A DNA stretch of 64,000 bases. Source: an uncultured Balneola sp. Its GTDB lineage: Bacteria > Bacteroidota > Rhodothermia > Balneolales > Balneolaceae. This document shows, piece after piece, positions 1-8,744 of this stretch. Both the position numbers and the translations under genes were made by a program. Position 1 is the stretch's first letter. Every line of letters starts with the position of its first letter. Under the pieces are notes generated by a model. That model was not told the DNA's origin, searched no databases, and worked only from the letters and a program-made list of their open reading frames with translations. The stretch lies in NCBI GenBank assembly GCA_913058495.1, contig CAJXQC010000009.1, positions 52,797 through 116,796 of the forward strand. Direction: 5' to 3'.

Positions 1-180
1 AATATCCACTCCAAGTCTGTTTCTTCCAACCAGATATTCGTTCGGAGGGCTTGTTATTACAGCATTATAGTTTCTAAGAAATCCGCTAACGTCTTGAGAA
101 ATGCTAAGCTTAGGGGCGAAATTAATGGAGAAAACCAGAATCAAGAAAAATAGGGGTCGCCCGATTTGACTTATAGTCAT
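1..180 (-). CDS. Exported protein of unknown function, N-terminal part only
   Basis: The reading frame opens with an ATG at 180-178 and stays open to the window edge, so only the first 60 residues are present. It begins MTISQIGRPLFFLILVFSIN, a short positive N-terminus and hydrophobic core typical of a Sec signal peptide, with likely cleavage near the SISQ|D boundary (about residue 28). The visible mature part (DVSGFLRNYN onwards) matches no family I can name. The gene is divergent from the SRPBCC gene, with a 165-bp shared upstream region. An outer-membrane or periplasmic protein is plausible, but that is inference from the signal peptide alone. Confidence 0.6.
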   Translation of the reverse strand, partial: MTISQIGRPLFFLILVFSINFAPKLSISQDVSGFLRNYNAVITSPPNEYLVGRNRLGVDI

Positions 181-345
181 AAAAAGAAGTAATTAAAAGT
201 TTATTTATATCGCGATTGTTATTGAGGCTTAACCAATTTATCCGTATTTTTAGTTCATTATGGTTAAATCCTATCTGTATCCGTGAAAGTCGGTTCATCA
301 TCAAGATTTTAATCTCAAAACGAACACAATACTAAGAAATCTATT

Positions 346-819
346 ATGGCGCACGAAAGAATCGAAATTGATTTACCTCTTGCCAAAGCGTATGAGTTAT
401 TAAGTAATCCAGTTGAATTTCCTAAGTTTTTGGAGCGTATCGACGTTGTTAATCGAATAAATTCACAAACATTCGAATATAACACTAAGATCGGTAACGA
501 AGAATTTAAGTGGACAACTAACTTAATCGACAATCTTCGCAACACAAGATTTGCTTGGATCACCATCAACGGTAACCTAAACCAAACAGGCACAATCCGC
601 TTTACTCCATTAGATAATGGCGAGCGCACACGTGTTGAGTTTTCTTTAGACTATCGTACATTTTTTGGCGAGCCTAGCGAAGAAGTTGCTAAATTTATTG
701 AAGAGTCAGCCGCTCAATTGGCAAAAGATTTAGAAACGTTTAAGAAACTTGCTGAATCTGGTACATTCAAAGAGACTGAATTAAAACCAGCTGAAGAAAC
801 TGAAGAAGTAACAGCATAG
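346..819 (+). CDS. SRPBCC (START-like) family protein
   Basis: This 157-residue cytoplasmic protein has the layout of a polyketide cyclase/START-like fold. The first strand (MAHERIEIDLPLAKAYELLS) leads into the conserved helix with NPVEFPKFLERI, matching the family pattern of 'vWelLsdpenlpkwl'. Middle strands end in TRVEFSLDY, followed by a long C-terminal helix (about residues 108-140) and an acidic Glu-rich tail. Proteins of this family bind hydrophobic ligands, but the substrate cannot be read from sequence. No cysteine or catalytic motif stands out. It is monocistronic: a strong terminator follows 26 bases after the stop. Confidence 0.85.
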   Translation: MAHERIEIDLPLAKAYELLSNPVEFPKFLERIDVVNRINSQTFEYNTKIGNEEFKWTTNLIDNLRNTRFAWITINGNLNQTGTIRFTPLDNGERTRVEFSLDYRTFFGEPSEEVAKFIEESAAQLAKDLETFKKLAESGTFKETELKPAEETEEVTA

Positions 820-844
820 TTACTCTAAAATTATTTAGTATTTT

Positions 845-876
845 AATGCGCACCCTATCAGGTGCGCATTTTTTTT
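845..876 (+). terminator. Rho-independent terminator of the SRPBCC gene
   Basis: A perfect 10-bp stem (AATGCGCACC / GGTGCGCATT) closes a 6-base loop and is followed by an eight-T run. It lies 26 bases after the SRPBCC stop and just before aroE, so it separates the two transcription units. An in-frame GTG at 862 lies inside the 3' arm, which argues against that codon being the aroE start. Confidence 0.9.
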
Positions 877-900
877 GTCCATAATCCAAGCCAGATAATT

Positions 901-1758
901 TTGAAATTTTCAGAGTTCATAGAATCCGAAAAAAGTCAGCTTTCCCATTATTTGCTGATAGGAAATCCTGTAATGCACAGTTTATCTCCTGCGATGCATA
1001 ACCTTGCTTTAAAGCATAATAAAATAGGAGGGGAGTACATTTCGGTTTCAGTTTCTTCCAGAGATGTGAATATGGTTCTGGCACATTGTACTAATGATTC
1101 ATTTCTGGGAGCAAATATCACTATTCCGCATAAAGAATTATTTCTGGATATGGTGGATGAATTAACCGATGAAGCCAAAGAGATCGGAGCCATCAATACT
1201 TTGGTAAAGCAGGAAGGTAAATTGATCGGGCATAATACCGATGCATATGGCTTCATAAAACCAATAGAGAATTATATAGATGATCTGCATGGTGAAAGAG
1301 TGATCATCTTTGGATCAGGTGGCGCAACAAAAGCGATTGTTTTTGCTCTTCAGGATCTTGGTGTCGAACAGATCGTATTGGTATCGAGAAGACCGGAAAT
1401 GTATGAAAGCAATGGCTTAGAAAATATTATCCGTTGCAGCTACGACAACTGGATCGCTTATGCAGACGATGCAGCCATGATCGTGAATGCCACTCCACTG
1501 GGAATGACACCGAACACAGAAAGTTCACCCGTACCGGATCAGGATATTGAAATTCTGAATGAAAAGATCTGTTATGACATTGTATATAATCCCAGACAAA
1601 CGAAATTTCTGAAACAGGCCATACAGGCAGGCGGAACACCTGTTGGTGGTTTGGATATGTTGATATATCAGGGAGCAAAATCGTTTAATTTGTGGACGGG
1701 GTTTGAATTCCCAATTGAGAAAATTAAATCAAAGTTAGATGAAGTCTTACCAACCTGA
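901..1758 (+). CDS. aroE: Shikimate dehydrogenase (NADP+)
   Basis: It reduces 3-dehydroshikimate to shikimate in the chorismate pathway. The substrate-binding N-domain begins YLLIGNPVMHSLSPAMHN; the catalytic lysine lies in GANITIPHKEL and the conserved aspartate in NTDAYGF. A Rossmann domain with GSGGATKAI follows, and the C-terminal GLDMLIYQGAKSFNLWTG segment is diagnostic. I chose the TTG at 901 (285 aa, close to the usual 270-290). The frame is also open from a GTG at 862, but that codon sits in a terminator stem and would add 13 poorly conserved residues. The 3' end overlaps pgeF by 20 bases, suggesting translational coupling. Biosynthetically it feeds the trp operon further along. Confidence 0.92.
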   Translation: MKFSEFIESEKSQLSHYLLIGNPVMHSLSPAMHNLALKHNKIGGEYISVSVSSRDVNMVLAHCTNDSFLGANITIPHKELFLDMVDELTDEAKEIGAINTLVKQEGKLIGHNTDAYGFIKPIENYIDDLHGERVIIFGSGGATKAIVFALQDLGVEQIVLVSRRPEMYESNGLENIIRCSYDNWIAYADDAAMIVNATPLGMTPNTESSPVPDQDIEILNEKICYDIVYNPRQTKFLKQAIQAGGTPVGGLDMLIYQGAKSFNLWTGFEFPIEKIKSKLDEVLPT

Positions 1759-2494
1759 TTTTATAAAACCATCCGTATTTGATCCAGATACCATTTCTTC
1801 CTGGTTCACAAAGAAGGGAGAGTCTGTTCAGGACAATTTTAAGATCAGAGGATTGAATCTTGGATTTAATACAGAAGAAAATGAAGAAATAGTAAAAGGA
1901 AACAGAAACTTTTTAGCCAATTTTATTTCTACACCCATAGCTGATATAGCCTTTGCTGATCAGGTTCATGGAAATGAGATCGTTGAAGTTCAAAAAGGTG
2001 GCATCTATGAAGACATTGATGGTTTTATAACCACAGAAAAAGAATTAGCTCTGGCAATTCAGGTTGCAGATTGCGCAGCAGTTTTATTTGGCGAATCAAA
2101 AGCAGGAGTTATCAGTGCTGTACACGCAGGATGGAGAGGAGCCGAAGCTAACATTGTACCCAAAGCTATCCAAAAAATGGTGAGTTTGAATGCCGATCCT
2201 AAAAATATAAAAGTGTTTATCAGTCCGTGTATCTCTCAAAAACAATTTGAAGTCGGAGACGAAGTAGCTGAAAAATTCCCGGATGAATTTGTAGACCGAA
2301 AAAGCTATTCAAAGCCACATATCGACATCAAAAAATTCATAGAGTCTCAGCTTTTGAGTGCAGGCATACTTGAAGAGAATATTGAAATTCACAGCAGTTG
2401 TACATTTTCTGATTCAGATTATTATTCTTACAGAAGAGATGGAAAAAGATCGGGTCGAATGATGGGCATCATAAAACTCAATGACACGGTTTGA
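1739..2494 (+). CDS. pgeF: Peptidoglycan editing factor, laccase-domain (YfiH/PgeF) family
   Basis: This 251-residue protein belongs to the multicopper-laccase-like YlmD/YfiH family, cytoplasmic enzymes reported to remove mis-incorporated serine from UDP-MurNAc peptides in E. coli; older annotations call them polyphenol oxidases. Visible signatures are DQVHGNEIV (metal-binding His), VADCAAVLF (Cys), SAVHAGWRG (His), SPCISQKQFEVG, and the C-terminal YYSYRRDGKRSGRM block. Length is typical. The start overlaps aroE and the stop overlaps the next gene by four bases, so aroE-pgeF-deacetylase probably form one transcript. Known family function is from E. coli; activity here is inferred. Confidence 0.88.
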   Translation: MKSYQPDFIKPSVFDPDTISSWFTKKGESVQDNFKIRGLNLGFNTEENEEIVKGNRNFLANFISTPIADIAFADQVHGNEIVEVQKGGIYEDIDGFITTEKELALAIQVADCAAVLFGESKAGVISAVHAGWRGAEANIVPKAIQKMVSLNADPKNIKVFISPCISQKQFEVGDEVAEKFPDEFVDRKSYSKPHIDIKKFIESQLLSAGILEENIEIHSSCTFSDSDYYSYRRDGKRSGRMMGIIKLNDTV

Positions 2495-3390
2495 GAGTAA
2501 GTTATAGTCCCGGGTATTACGCTACTATTCCGAACGAGCATATTTTCCCGATGGGGAAATTTCAGGGATTGCATCGCTATTTGCTGGAAAAAGAAATCCT
2601 TTCTGAATTTGAGATCATTGAACCTAAAATGATCGATTTCATAAACTTGATGACCGCTCATACATCCCGATATGCTTACGGTGTCTGGAACGGAACACTC
2701 GATAAAAAAGAAGTGAGAAGAATGGGTTTACCTTGGACAAAAAGTCTGGCTATTCGATCCAGGTTAGCTGTTCAGGGCACACTGAATGCCGGAATAATGG
2801 CACTTCAGGATGGAATTGCCGGAAATCTTGCAGGAGGAACCCATCACGCTATGGCTGATTGGGGAGAAGGGTTTTGTGTATTTAATGATGTTGCAGTTGC
2901 CATAAAAGTATTGCAGCAATCCATGTGGATAAACAAAGCTCTGGTGATCGATTGTGATGTACATCAGGGCAATGGAACGGCTGAAATATTCAAAGATGAC
3001 GACACCGTTTTTACCTATTCAATTCATGGCGAAAAGAATTACCCGTTCAAAAAGCCACCCTCAAATTTAGATGTTGGATTACCTGACAAAACGGGTGACA
3101 AAGAATATCACAGAAATCTGATCGAGTCACTGGATTCGGTACTTAGTTCATTTAAGCCGGACATCGTTTTTTATTTGGGAGGGATAGATCCGCTGGAAAC
3201 AGATCATTTCGGGAGATTGTCCCTAACTTTAAAGGGACTGAGAGAGCGGGATCGTATTGTAATAGAGATGATCAATCAAAAAGAATTGCCGTTAGTTTTA
3301 TTACTTTCCGGTGGCTATGCACCCACACTCGAACAAACTGTAATTGCTCATGCTCAGATGTTTGAGGTGGCTAAAGAGTTGGGTTTTTAA
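2491..3390 (+). CDS. Histone deacetylase-family (AcuC/HDAC-like) deacetylase
   Basis: This 299-residue protein is a member of the arginase/deacetylase superfamily. It carries the family hallmarks in order: GGTHHAMADWGEGFCVFND (tandem catalytic histidines and a following FND), LVIDCDVHQGNGTAEIF (zinc ligands Asp and His), the substrate-pocket motif YLGGIDPLETDHFGRL (third zinc ligand Asp) and LLSGGYA near the end. Such enzymes act on acetyl-lysine, acetylpolyamines or acetoin-pathway proteins; the substrate is not predictable. The start is a TTG overlapping the pgeF stop (TTGA). The zinc site looks complete, so an active enzyme is expected. Pairing with pgeF is not an arrangement I can explain. 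Confidence 0.87.
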   Translation: MRVSYSPGYYATIPNEHIFPMGKFQGLHRYLLEKEILSEFEIIEPKMIDFINLMTAHTSRYAYGVWNGTLDKKEVRRMGLPWTKSLAIRSRLAVQGTLNAGIMALQDGIAGNLAGGTHHAMADWGEGFCVFNDVAVAIKVLQQSMWINKALVIDCDVHQGNGTAEIFKDDDTVFTYSIHGEKNYPFKKPPSNLDVGLPDKTGDKEYHRNLIESLDSVLSSFKPDIVFYLGGIDPLETDHFGRLSLTLKGLRERDRIVIEMINQKELPLVLLLSGGYAPTLEQTVIAHAQMFEVAKELGF

Positions 3391-3427
3391 ATAGAATTAT
3401 CACATATTTATTTTTAAATAAAAATTT

Positions 3428-4363
3428 ATGCGAATAGTTATTTTTGCTTATATATTTTTTATACCCTTTTCCGGGTTTTCGCAAGATACTCCTGATACAA
3501 GATTTTTTAATTATCAGCTTGAAGATTTAATGCTCTATGAAAAAATTAACAATACAGGAGAAGTCACAGATATAATAAAGTATAGAATTGTTAGCGATTC
3601 AATTAATACTGATAGTGTAAGAGTTTTCACAGCTTACAAAGAATACTACAGTAACCCCAATTCTGTCGATACAGTGCTTTTCAAAATTTTTTCAGATGGT
3701 AGTATATCAACTAACTACTTTTTAGATGAGGAATTATTGATTCTGGACACCAAAATCAGTTCAATAGATGATTATTGGGTAGGTGGTTTTTTGGAAAAAG
3801 ACTCTTTATATAATATCAATTTCTTAGAGGTTAAAGATTCACTTAACTTTTTTCAATTCGATAACATTCAAATAAACGTATTTGGCTTTAATGTCTCACC
3901 AGATACTTCATCAAACTATCAACAGCTTGGTTTAGAACCTTTCCACTATGATATAGTTGAATCTTTTGGGATAGTTGGAAGTGCAAGTAGCGAATTTGGA
4001 GTTGGTACGTCTATTAAAGGAGGTACATTACAAGGTGAGGTTTTTGGTGATACTACTTTTTCAATTCCTACTTCTAATTTTTATGATCAAAAAATTCCTA
4101 GTGAATTCAACTACATCGGAAATTACCCAAACCCATTTAATCCTTCTACGACGATTAAGTACACGATGACCAAGCCCGGAACAGTACAATTAAAACTATA
4201 CGATATCACCGGTCGGCTTGTGAAAGAAATAATAAATGAATCAAAGATTGCAGGTGAACACACTGTGGAACTTGATGCTTCCGATCTTTCAAGTGGAACG
4301 TATATTCTGATAGGTAAGCTTGGAGATGTACTAAAATCTCAAAGGATTACTTTGATTAAATAA
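3428..4363 (+). CDS. Secreted protein with C-terminal type IX sorting domain
   Basis: A 311-residue exported protein. Residues 1-18 form a signal peptide ending GFSQ|D. The body (about 20-225) is unrecognised, rich in Asp, Ser and aromatic residues, with many short beta-like stretches. Residues about 231-311 are a Por-type secretion system sorting domain: IGNYPNPFNPSTTIKYTM, then VQLKLYDITGRLVKEI, then GEHTVELDASDLSSGTYI and a terminal basic strand. This domain sends cargo through the type IX system to the cell surface. The NPFNPST form is the variant common in Balneolota, Ignavibacteria and Rhodothermota. It appears monocistronic, with no terminator seen. Confidence 0.85.
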   Translation: MRIVIFAYIFFIPFSGFSQDTPDTRFFNYQLEDLMLYEKINNTGEVTDIIKYRIVSDSINTDSVRVFTAYKEYYSNPNSVDTVLFKIFSDGSISTNYFLDEELLILDTKISSIDDYWVGGFLEKDSLYNINFLEVKDSLNFFQFDNIQINVFGFNVSPDTSSNYQQLGLEPFHYDIVESFGIVGSASSEFGVGTSIKGGTLQGEVFGDTTFSIPTSNFYDQKIPSEFNYIGNYPNPFNPSTTIKYTMTKPGTVQLKLYDITGRLVKEIINESKIAGEHTVELDASDLSSGTYILIGKLGDVLKSQRITLIK

Positions 4364-4617
4364 TACTTTCCAATTAGATTTCTAATTAAGCCCATTGTGT
4401 CCTACCTCTCTTAAGTCTGCGACTTAGAAAGTGCAAGTAGAGGAAGTTTGCAACATGAAAGTAATAGAATAGTACTGGGGTAGGAATATGTTTGTGCTTC
4501 AACTTTAGAATAAAAGGTAATTGCTCATTTGCAAATGTACTAAGTAGCCAAAGAACTTAAATATTGATTAGTTTAAGAATCTTTAGAATCTAAAAACGAC
4601 CTTTACTTTTTTACAAA
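4364..4617. other. Intergenic region with a repeated segment
   Basis: No coding signal is visible in these 254 bases. The segment TTTCTAATTAAGCCCATTGT at about 4379 recurs, with two changes, at about 5545 on the other side of the M23 peptidase gene. The rest is AT-rich, non-repetitive sequence that should hold the promoter of the M23 gene. Confidence 0.5.
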
Positions 4618-5514
4618 ATGACTTTTTTCTTACTTCTTTTAAATCAGGTTATACTGCCGTTAACATTTACAGTTTTATTCCACCACTCAGAAGTAAAAAG
4701 CCGTTCCAACTTCATTCTTCAATTTCTATTTACAGGCTCTTTTGTTTTATTTGCTTTGGTTATAGGATCTCAATCATGGACTAGTATTTTCCTGGGATAC
4801 ATCATTGGGATAACATTTCTAGTTGTTTCTATAAAAAAGATTCAAGAGCTCCCGAAAACATGGTCATTTAAGCTTGGTGATAATTGGAAGCAAATTTCAT
4901 CCGTGATAGTACAAATACTGTTAACTGTACTATTCCTGCCTTTGAGTATTTATGGAATCTCCGGCTATTTTATTGAGGACGATAATTCAGCAGTAAACCT
5001 GACTTATCCCTTACAAGACGGTTTATATATTGTTGGTCATGGCGGGAGTAATCCTATTATTAATTATCATAATGTAAGTGAAAGCCAAACGTATGCTTTA
5101 GATATTTTGAAATTGAATTTCATTGGGATACGGACGTGGGGAATGTACCCGAAACAGTTAGAGCGTTATGCAATTTATGAGGATAATCTTTACAGTCCTT
5201 GTGATGGAACAGTTTTAAAAGTAGATAAAGGATATCAGGATATGATTCCGCCTCAAAGAGGAGATGGACATCCGGCCGGAAACCATGTAATTATTGAATG
5301 CCGAAATGCTGAAGTAACTCTGGCTCATATGAAGGAAAACAGTATCGTTGTAGATAGTTTGGATGCTGTAAAAGTTGGTGACTTACTGGGTAAAGTTGGT
5401 AATTCAGGGAATACTTCAGAACCTCACTTACACATTCACGCAGAAAAGGAAGGTAAAGTTATTCCCATAAAATTTAACGGACGTTTTTTAGTCAGAAACA
5501 GCTTGTTTTGGTAA
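4618..5514 (+). CDS. Membrane-anchored M23-family metallopeptidase
   Basis: This 298-residue protein has three to four hydrophobic segments in the first 130 residues (for example MTFFLLLLNQVILPLTFTVL and a helix near residues 98-120) and then an extracytoplasmic LytM/M23 domain. The zinc-site region includes YHNVSESQTYALDI (His...Asp), the core strand HVIIECRNAEVTLAHMK (His), and the C-terminal HLHIH. The loop GKVGNSGNTSEPHLHIH is classic for lysostaphin-type glycyl-glycine or DD-endopeptidases. It probably cleaves peptidoglycan cross-links or works as a regulator of such cleavage. Near-identical short repeats flank the gene on both sides. Substrate is unknown. Confidence 0.82.
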   Translation: MTFFLLLLNQVILPLTFTVLFHHSEVKSRSNFILQFLFTGSFVLFALVIGSQSWTSIFLGYIIGITFLVVSIKKIQELPKTWSFKLGDNWKQISSVIVQILLTVLFLPLSIYGISGYFIEDDNSAVNLTYPLQDGLYIVGHGGSNPIINYHNVSESQTYALDILKLNFIGIRTWGMYPKQLERYAIYEDNLYSPCDGTVLKVDKGYQDMIPPQRGDGHPAGNHVIIECRNAEVTLAHMKENSIVVDSLDAVKVGDLLGKVGNSGNTSEPHLHIHAEKEGKVIPIKFNGRFLVRNSLFW

Positions 5515-5605
5515 TAAATTGAATCTGTAGTTTTTTTATTTAAGTTTCTAATTAAGCTCATTGTGCTCTATATTTCAGCTCTGAAAATCAAAGACACATC
5601 AAGTA

Positions 5606-6754
5606 TTGAATAAACAAAAACTGGCTATTTTAGGGTCTACGGGATCTATCGGGACACAAGTGTTGGAAGTAGTCCGACAACATCCGGACAAGTTTGAAAT
5701 TGTGGCGCTCACAGCCAATGGTAACTGGAAGTTGCTGGCTGAACAGATCAATGAATTCGCTCCTGAAGTTGGCTTGATATGTAATGAAGATCACTATTCA
5801 GATCTGAAACTAGCTGTTAATACCGATACAAATCTTCTTTCGGGGATTCATAATTTGGTTGAGATCGCAACTCATGAAAATTGTGATACCGTATTAAACA
5901 GTTTGGTCGGTTTCGCAGGATTTGTCCCAACGATCGAAGCCTTGAAAGCCGGAAAGAAAGTAGCTCTGGCAAATAAAGAGTCCTTAGTGGTTGGCGGCCA
6001 GATCATCAGAAATATTCTGGATGAATATTCGGGCACTTTAGTTCCTGTGGATTCAGAACACAGTGCAATGCTTCAATCTATTGTAGGAGAGAAGCACGAA
6101 AACATCGAGAAAATAATTATCACAGCAAGTGGTGGTCCGTTCAGAGATCTGAACAAAGAGCAGATGCAAAATGTAACGTTAGTTCAGGCCCTAGATCATC
6201 CAAATTGGGATATGGGCGCTAAAATTACTGTGGATTCTGCGACCATGATGAATAAAGGACTCGAGATCATAGAAGCAAAATGGCTGTTTGATATTCCGGT
6301 TTCCAAAATAGAGCCGGTCATCCATCCGCAAAGCATAATTCATTCTATTGTTACTTTTACGGATGGTTCCAGCAAAGCACAACTTGGTCCACCGGATATG
6401 AAAGTACCGATTATCTATGCATTAACTTATCCCGACAGGCTAAAGTTAGAAACTCCGAGAATGGACTGGACTCAGGCACAAGAACTCACCTTTTCGCCCG
6501 TTGATTACGGGAAGTTTCCTTGTCTGAAACTCGCAATCGAATCTATAGAAACAGGAGGGGTTGCTCCGGCGGTTTTAAATGCAGCGAACGAAGTAGCAGT
6601 TAAACGCTTTTTGGATAAAGAAATTAAGTATATTGACATCCCGAAAATTGTAGAGGAATGTCTTGAAAAAATCGGGTCGAGTTATGAAGTAAACATTGAC
6701 TCACTAATTGAAATCAATAAAGAGACGCGCGACTTAGCAGCGCAGATTAAGTAA
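5606..6754 (+). CDS. dxr: 1-Deoxy-D-xylulose 5-phosphate reductoisomerase
   Basis: DXR converts DXP to 2-C-methyl-D-erythritol 4-phosphate, the first committed step of the MEP isoprenoid pathway. The NADPH-binding N-terminus reads LAILGSTGSIGTQVLEVV. The metal and substrate site is visible in ALANKESLVVGG, PVDSEHSAMLQ and ITASGGPFRD, and the flexible loop in LDHPNWDMGAKITVDSATMM. The length (382 aa) fits the family. The start is a TTG; no better in-frame ATG precedes the Rossmann motif. It is followed one base later by rseP, an order (dxr-rseP) common in many bacteria. Confidence 0.95.
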   Translation: MNKQKLAILGSTGSIGTQVLEVVRQHPDKFEIVALTANGNWKLLAEQINEFAPEVGLICNEDHYSDLKLAVNTDTNLLSGIHNLVEIATHENCDTVLNSLVGFAGFVPTIEALKAGKKVALANKESLVVGGQIIRNILDEYSGTLVPVDSEHSAMLQSIVGEKHENIEKIIITASGGPFRDLNKEQMQNVTLVQALDHPNWDMGAKITVDSATMMNKGLEIIEAKWLFDIPVSKIEPVIHPQSIIHSIVTFTDGSSKAQLGPPDMKVPIIYALTYPDRLKLETPRMDWTQAQELTFSPVDYGKFPCLKLAIESIETGGVAPAVLNAANEVAVKRFLDKEIKYIDIPKIVEECLEKIGSSYEVNIDSLIEINKETRDLAAQIK

Positions 6755-6755
6755 T

Positions 6756-8087
6756 ATGACGTTTATAGAAATTTTATCGACAATAGGCATCTTTATGGGT
6801 GCTTTAATGATCCTGGTTTTTATACATGAACTGGGACATTTTTTGGCCGCAAAATTATTTGGAATGCGTGTAGAACGCTTCTCGGTCGGTTTTCCTCCTC
6901 GAGTATGGGGATTTAAGAAAGGTGATACCGATTATTGTATCGGAGCCACTCCATTAGGCGGTTATGTGAAAATCTCCGGAATGGTGGATGAAAGCATGGA
7001 CAACGAATTCCTTGAGCAGGAACCTCAGCCGTGGGAATACAGAAGTAAACCCGTTTGGCAAAGAATGGTTGTGATTACCGCCGGAGTTATTTTCAATATG
7101 ATCCTGGCTTTTGTGATCTTTTCAGGGATGATAATGACCAATGGTAAACTGGTTGTACCGGTAGAAAATATTGATGGACTATATGTTCCCGAGGAATCTA
7201 TTTTGCATGAAATAGGATTTCGAAAAAATGATAAAATTATCGGAGTAAATGGCGAAGAAGTTCCTTATTTCAATGATCTTGTCTCTGCATCGGCATTGAC
7301 TTCAGAGAATCTGAATTATCAGATACTAAGAAACGGCGAAGAAATCACTATTCCTGTAGCTTCTTCATTTTTAGACAGCATTCAAACGCGGGGCTTTATT
7401 GATGGAAACAGTATTGCTCCAAGTATCTTTTCTCAAATAGAAAGAGGTTCCCCCGCAGCAGAAGCCGGTCTGGAGGTTGGCGATAAGGTTACTGCATTGA
7501 ACGGTGAGGAAGTAACAACCTGGTTAGCTTTCTTTGATATAGTTGGAGAGAATGAAGACGGAGTACCAATTGATCTTACTATTGATCGTGGTGGGGAGGC
7601 ATTGTCATTTAGTATAATCCCAAATGAAGATAATAAGATTGGAGTTAGAGGCCCTGAGACTTATCAGTATGGTACAAGAATTGAATATGGCTTTCTGGAA
7701 TCCATTGCAGCTGGTTGGAATGAAACAGGTGATCAAACCACAGGAATTCTCCAAGGTTTTGCCAGAATGATCAAAGGCGATATTTCCGTTCGTCAGAATT
7801 TAGGTGGTCCGATTGCCATTGCCGAAATGACCAAACAGGCTACAGATTCCAATGGTTGGATCGGTTTTTGGACGATCACTGCTTTACTGAGTATTACACT
7901 GGCAATTATGAATATTTTGCCTATTCCTGCTTTAGATGGCGGGCATTTAGTTTTTCTGATCTATGAAGGTATAACAAGAAAGGAGCCAACTGAGAAAGTA
8001 AGGATTATCGCACAGAATATTGGTTTCTTTGTATTGGTCACACTGATGATCTTCGTAGTATTTAATGATGTTATAAAGCTCTTTTAA
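6756..8087 (+). CDS. rseP: Site-2 protease, RIP zinc metalloprotease RseP
   Basis: An intramembrane protease of 443 residues that cleaves anti-sigma factors and signal peptide remnants in the inner membrane. The first membrane helix carries HELGHFLAAKLFGMRV (HExxH), and the C-terminal helix carries NILPIPALDGGHLVFL (NxxPxxxLDG, third zinc ligand). Between them are two PDZ-like modules (about residues 120-205 and 210-300; 'GSPAAEAGLEVGDKVTALNG'). Four membrane helices are apparent. It is one base from dxr and four bases from psd, so it is part of an envelope-lipid operon. Confidence 0.93.
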   Translation: MTFIEILSTIGIFMGALMILVFIHELGHFLAAKLFGMRVERFSVGFPPRVWGFKKGDTDYCIGATPLGGYVKISGMVDESMDNEFLEQEPQPWEYRSKPVWQRMVVITAGVIFNMILAFVIFSGMIMTNGKLVVPVENIDGLYVPEESILHEIGFRKNDKIIGVNGEEVPYFNDLVSASALTSENLNYQILRNGEEITIPVASSFLDSIQTRGFIDGNSIAPSIFSQIERGSPAAEAGLEVGDKVTALNGEEVTTWLAFFDIVGENEDGVPIDLTIDRGGEALSFSIIPNEDNKIGVRGPETYQYGTRIEYGFLESIAAGWNETGDQTTGILQGFARMIKGDISVRQNLGGPIAIAEMTKQATDSNGWIGFWTITALLSITLAIMNILPIPALDGGHLVFLIYEGITRKEPTEKVRIIAQNIGFFVLVTLMIFVVFNDVIKLF

Positions 8088-8090
8088 TTT

Positions 8091-8744
8091 ATGTTTGCAA
8101 GGGAAGGCTACTTCACAATGACAGTTGCTGTTGTTTTTACAGCAATTGTTTTCACTCTTACTGCACTTTATATTTCGCACTGGATCGCTTATCCGATCTA
8201 CATTGTAGTAGGTGTATGTTGTGGTATTATCATTTATTTTTTCCGTGATCCGGAAAGAGAAACACCTTCTAATGAAAACCTAGTCATTTCTCCTGCGGAT
8301 GGAGTCGTAGTGCTTGTAAAAGAGTATCAGGAAGATGTGTACATAAAAGATAAAACTACTCAGATCAGTATTTTCCTTTCGCCTTTGGATGTTCATGTAA
8401 ACAGAAATCCTATTTCAGGAAAACTGGAATATTTGAAATATCATCCGGGTAAATATTTGATGGCCTGGAACGAACACGCATCTGATCTAAATGAAAGGGC
8501 AGATTTCGGTGTTCTTCACTCTTCAGGGACTAAATTCTTTTTTAAGCAAATAACCGGATTTCTGGCAAGAAGAATTGTATATCACATTAAAGAAGGCGAT
8601 GAGTTAACTGCAGGAGATCGTTTCGGGATGATGAAATTCGGGTCCAGAATGGATGTTATCGTACCTTCTAATGTAGAGATCAAAGTGAAAGAAGGAGACC
8701 GTACGGTTGCCGGAGAATCCATAATCGGAGAGATCAAATCGTGA
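8091..8744 (+). CDS. psd: Phosphatidylserine decarboxylase proenzyme (short, PSD-A type)
   Basis: It makes phosphatidylethanolamine from phosphatidylserine. The protein is 217 residues, the length of the short archaeal-type/PSD-A form, with two N-terminal hydrophobic segments (residues 9-50). The conserved SPADGVVV, FLSPLDVHVNRNP and the self-cleavage site MMKFGSRMDVIVP are all present; cleavage between Gly and Ser would leave an N-terminal pyruvoyl group on the alpha chain. The stop overlaps the GTG start of pssA by four bases, so the two consecutive phosphatidylethanolamine-synthesis enzymes are translationally coupled. Confidence 0.93.
   Translation: MFAREGYFTMTVAVVFTAIVFTLTALYISHWIAYPIYIVVGVCCGIIIYFFRDPERETPSNENLVISPADGVVVLVKEYQEDVYIKDKTTQISIFLSPLDVHVNRNPISGKLEYLKYHPGKYLMAWNEHASDLNERADFGVLHSSGTKFFFKQITGFLARRIVYHIKEGDELTAGDRFGMMKFGSRMDVIVPSNVEIKVKEGDRTVAGESIIGEIKS

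Noticed and set aside
122..304. 60-codon minus-strand frame in the first intergenic region
   Set aside because: It overlaps the start of the truncated exported gene in a different frame and covers the divergent promoter region.
862..900. N-terminal extension of aroE from a GTG at 862
   Set aside because: The codons lie in the terminator stem and T-tract, encode a Phe/Val-rich stretch without similarity to AroE, and the TTG at 901 gives the usual length.
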